Positions 49,697 to 64,000 of a stretch of 64,000 bases of DNA are shown here, one piece after another. The notes under the pieces were generated by a model, which ran no database searches, was not told the origin of the DNA, and was given only the letters and a program-made list of their open reading frames with translations. Where the stretch lies: NCBI GenBank assembly GCA_013433145.1, contig CM024179.1:2218501-2282500 (forward strand), given 5' to 3'. The stretch is from Ascaris suum. Taxonomy: Eukaryota; Nematoda; Chromadorea; Rhabditida; Ascarididae. The position numbers and the translations under genes were made by a program. Position 1 is the stretch's first letter. Each line of letters starts with the position of its first letter.

Positions 49697-49702
49697 AATA
49701 AA
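49697..49702 (+). terminator. Possible poly(A) signal of the unrecognised gene
   Basis: AATAAA about 136 bases past the proposed stop at 49561 and upstream of the SLC6 gene. In such AT-rich DNA the hexamer is frequent, so this is only a candidate. Confidence 0.3.
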
Positions 49703-50064
49703 CATCCTTCACGCCGAACTCTTTCTCATCTTTAGAAGGAAGATAATAGTTTGCATCTACGTTAATAAACTTTTTCATTACTGCGGAATATTCTTATTTA
49801 AAAAATTTCATTATTTATACGAATAAAAGTGATAGAGTGTTTTTTTATCGAGTCGAATTTTCGCGACGAAAGGAATTTTTAAAGAAATTTTTGAGAGCCA
49901 AATTCGAATCGTTCTCCTCGAAAATCAAAAAAAAAAAAAAACAAAAATTAAAATTAAAATAAAACAACACTGCATGAGTTTGGCTAATTGCAAGTGGAGA
50001 ACCACATTAGCTCATCTGAGATCGTTCCTCGAGGTTATTAAGATGCTAGCAGTGAGATTAATTC

Positions 50065-50066
50065 AG
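50065..50066 (+). promoter_or_regulatory. 3' splice acceptor 9 bases before SLC6 ATG
   Basis: GATTAATTCAG is followed after nine bases by the ATG at 50076. The frame is open upstream to another ATG at 49974, but the acceptor suggests that the mature 5' end begins here, either from an upstream exon or by spliced-leader addition. Confidence 0.4.
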
Positions 50067-50075
50067 ACAACTACG

Positions 50076-62094
<12,019 letters not shown>

Positions 62095-64000
62095 ATGGTC
62101 TTAAGTTACGTCAATGGATTGGGTACAACGAAACCCAAACTTAATCGAATAGTGGTGTTTTTATGGCAGCATTTCCTAAAACACATCACACTATGTTTTT
62201 ATTTTCAACGCGCAACTAGACGTTGTCTATTGTTTATACTACTCCACGCATCTTCTCTGAAGCTACACTATTTCACCAGATACTTGATTTCCCTTACTTT
62301 ACCACTTACACTGTAGTTATATTTCCGACCTTTTGAAACATACCGTAGTAAACAATACCGTATCTTAATATTTATTCCATATTTTCTCTAGCTAATTACA
62401 GGAAGATTGAGTTCCCCAGAAGAATTTTACCAAACGAATGAGATTTTATACTATAGATTTATAGGAACTGAAATGCAAAATTGGACAATAAAAGAGCACA
62501 ACGGCTTAATTCCAACAACAATCATCCGGAGTAAAAAAAAATTATGAGAAGAGCAAATCAGTGACATATCCTTAAAAAACGTAACAAATTTGCATAAGTG
62601 GAATATATGAAAATATTCAATAAAACATAAAAAATGTCGCATTTCCCTGCAATTTTATGCATATCTAATCAATTATTTCAGTAAACGGAAATATTATCAT
62701 CAGTTCAACATTTATAATAGTAGAAAATGTTACGTATGCAAATTTCGCAAATAATTTTCAAAGTTTTCAAGCGAAACTATGAGTGATGTGTTGAACACAT
62801 ATTGGGAATGCAATATGAAGAACAAGAAAATCAAGAGAGAAGCTATCTGATATCTTTAAAACACAAGAAAACATGCATGACAATACTGGAATGTCAAACA
62901 TCTTGATGAATTTATCGCAGAGTATCTGTTCTATGAGCTATCATAAGGATGCGTATAGGTTCTACTTTGCTAGAGCCTACTCTGAAGGTCATTGAAACTA
63001 ATATCAAAGAACTTTTTAATCGTTTTAAAATGCAGAGTTAAATCAGGGGAGTTTCTTCTATTTCCGACACTCGAGCCTAGAAAATCAAAAATTTTGAGAG
63101 GAAGCCCATGAAAGGACTAAGTTTGAGTCTTAGCAGCATTTCCGAAACGCCCAACAGGTAAAATGCACCTGCGCTATGACAACGAATTTCTGAGTGGCTA
63201 GAAAAACAGCAGATTGGAGTGTAATACTCAGGAATAGACGGACAATAAGACGAAAAATGCTTTCTAAAATATTCAATACATAAATAGGAGAATACTTTTA
63301 AAATATAATTTGCGTAACTCTTGAGGAATTTCACGATAACAAGCAATAAAATTCAATTTATTGCTTTAATTTCGATAATCATCTTCGGCATCCAACAAGA
63401 GTTTTTCGTCCTTATTGAGTAGAACGTTTATTGCAGAAGTTATGAAAATTGCACTGGAAAATTGTCTAATTTGGACGAAAAATGACGTCATGGCCATAAG
63501 CAAAGTTGTTGAAGAGTGTAAATAGCCAGTGTTGCAGATTGCAACTAGAAAAATATCAGCAGCATTTTAAAATAGTGGAAACTCTCGTCTGCACTCAAAT
63601 TCTAGAGAATATAACGGTGTAAGAATCAGATTAATTATAATTCGTTGAAAACTTTTTACTCTCAACTATAGCGGCTGTCAATATCAAGTATATTTGAGGT
63701 GTATTCCGAACTTATCCTTAACGTATACCATAGCGTAATATGCTTCATTTTTCTCATACTCTCTCTGTATTGTTACTATGTTTGTATTATTGGACCTCTC
63801 GATCTATATTGCCTTATCTGAAAACCGAGATTTACTGGAATATGTTTTAGTACCTTTAACAGTAACTAAATAAATACGCACATATGTACAGAAATACTTA
63901 TTAGTAATTACATAAATACGCAAACAAATATAAGAAATATAACAAAGAATCCTGTAATATTAGTAATAAGTAAACTTTTAGAGCAATAAATAAACAACAT
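62095..64000. other. Sequence downstream of SLC6
   Basis: AT-rich DNA with AATAAA hexamers at 62487-62492 and 62619-62624, either of which could end the SLC6 transcript. No exon, repeat family or RNA gene was recognised in the remainder to the end of the window. Confidence 0.5.

Overview
The window is nuclear DNA from a metazoan, most likely a nematode. The genes are intron-rich, with exons of about 70-290 bp joined by introns of roughly 40 bp to over 2 kb. Splice acceptors often read TTTCAG or TTGCAG, intergenic DNA is AT-rich, and (TA)n, poly-G and GA microsatellites are common. The SLC6 transporter and the rRNA-like segment resemble nematode sequences. I cannot name a species. No CRISPR array, operon of bacterial type, intact transposon or tRNA gene was recognised.

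Layout. (1) 1202-9804, minus strand: ESS2/DGCR14, a nuclear splicing factor, 10 exons, 524 aa, complete. (2) 14784-33206, minus strand: NAA15, the large TPR auxiliary subunit of the NatA N-terminal acetyltransferase, 20 exons, 874 aa, complete; every exon junction keeps phase. (3) 33229-40510: a 7.3 kb interval between divergently transcribed genes, without a recognised gene but with short degenerate repeats. (4) 40516-45426, plus strand: WDR4/Trm82, the non-catalytic WD40 subunit of the tRNA m7G46 methyltransferase; one central exon is unresolved. (5) About 45497-49561, plus strand: a set of five phase-compatible exons ending in a stop codon, an unrecognised protein. (6) 50076-62094, plus strand: an atypical SLC6 (sodium:neurotransmitter symporter) gene; the segment expected to encode TM7 is unresolved. 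(7) 62095-64000: nothing recognised.

The genes are not a functional cluster. Three are general RNA or protein housekeeping factors (splicing, co-translational N-acetylation, tRNA modification), and the transporter is a specialised membrane protein. The observations most worth a second look are the SLC6 protein, whose canonical residues near the substrate and sodium sites in TM1, TM6 and TM8 are changed, an 18S-rRNA-like fragment lying antisense inside a NAA15 intron, the unrecognised five-exon gene, and 3' splice acceptors immediately upstream of four predicted start codons, which may be spliced-leader acceptor sites. All exon models were made by eye from reading frames, splice dinucleotides, phase and remembered family sequences; no search was run.
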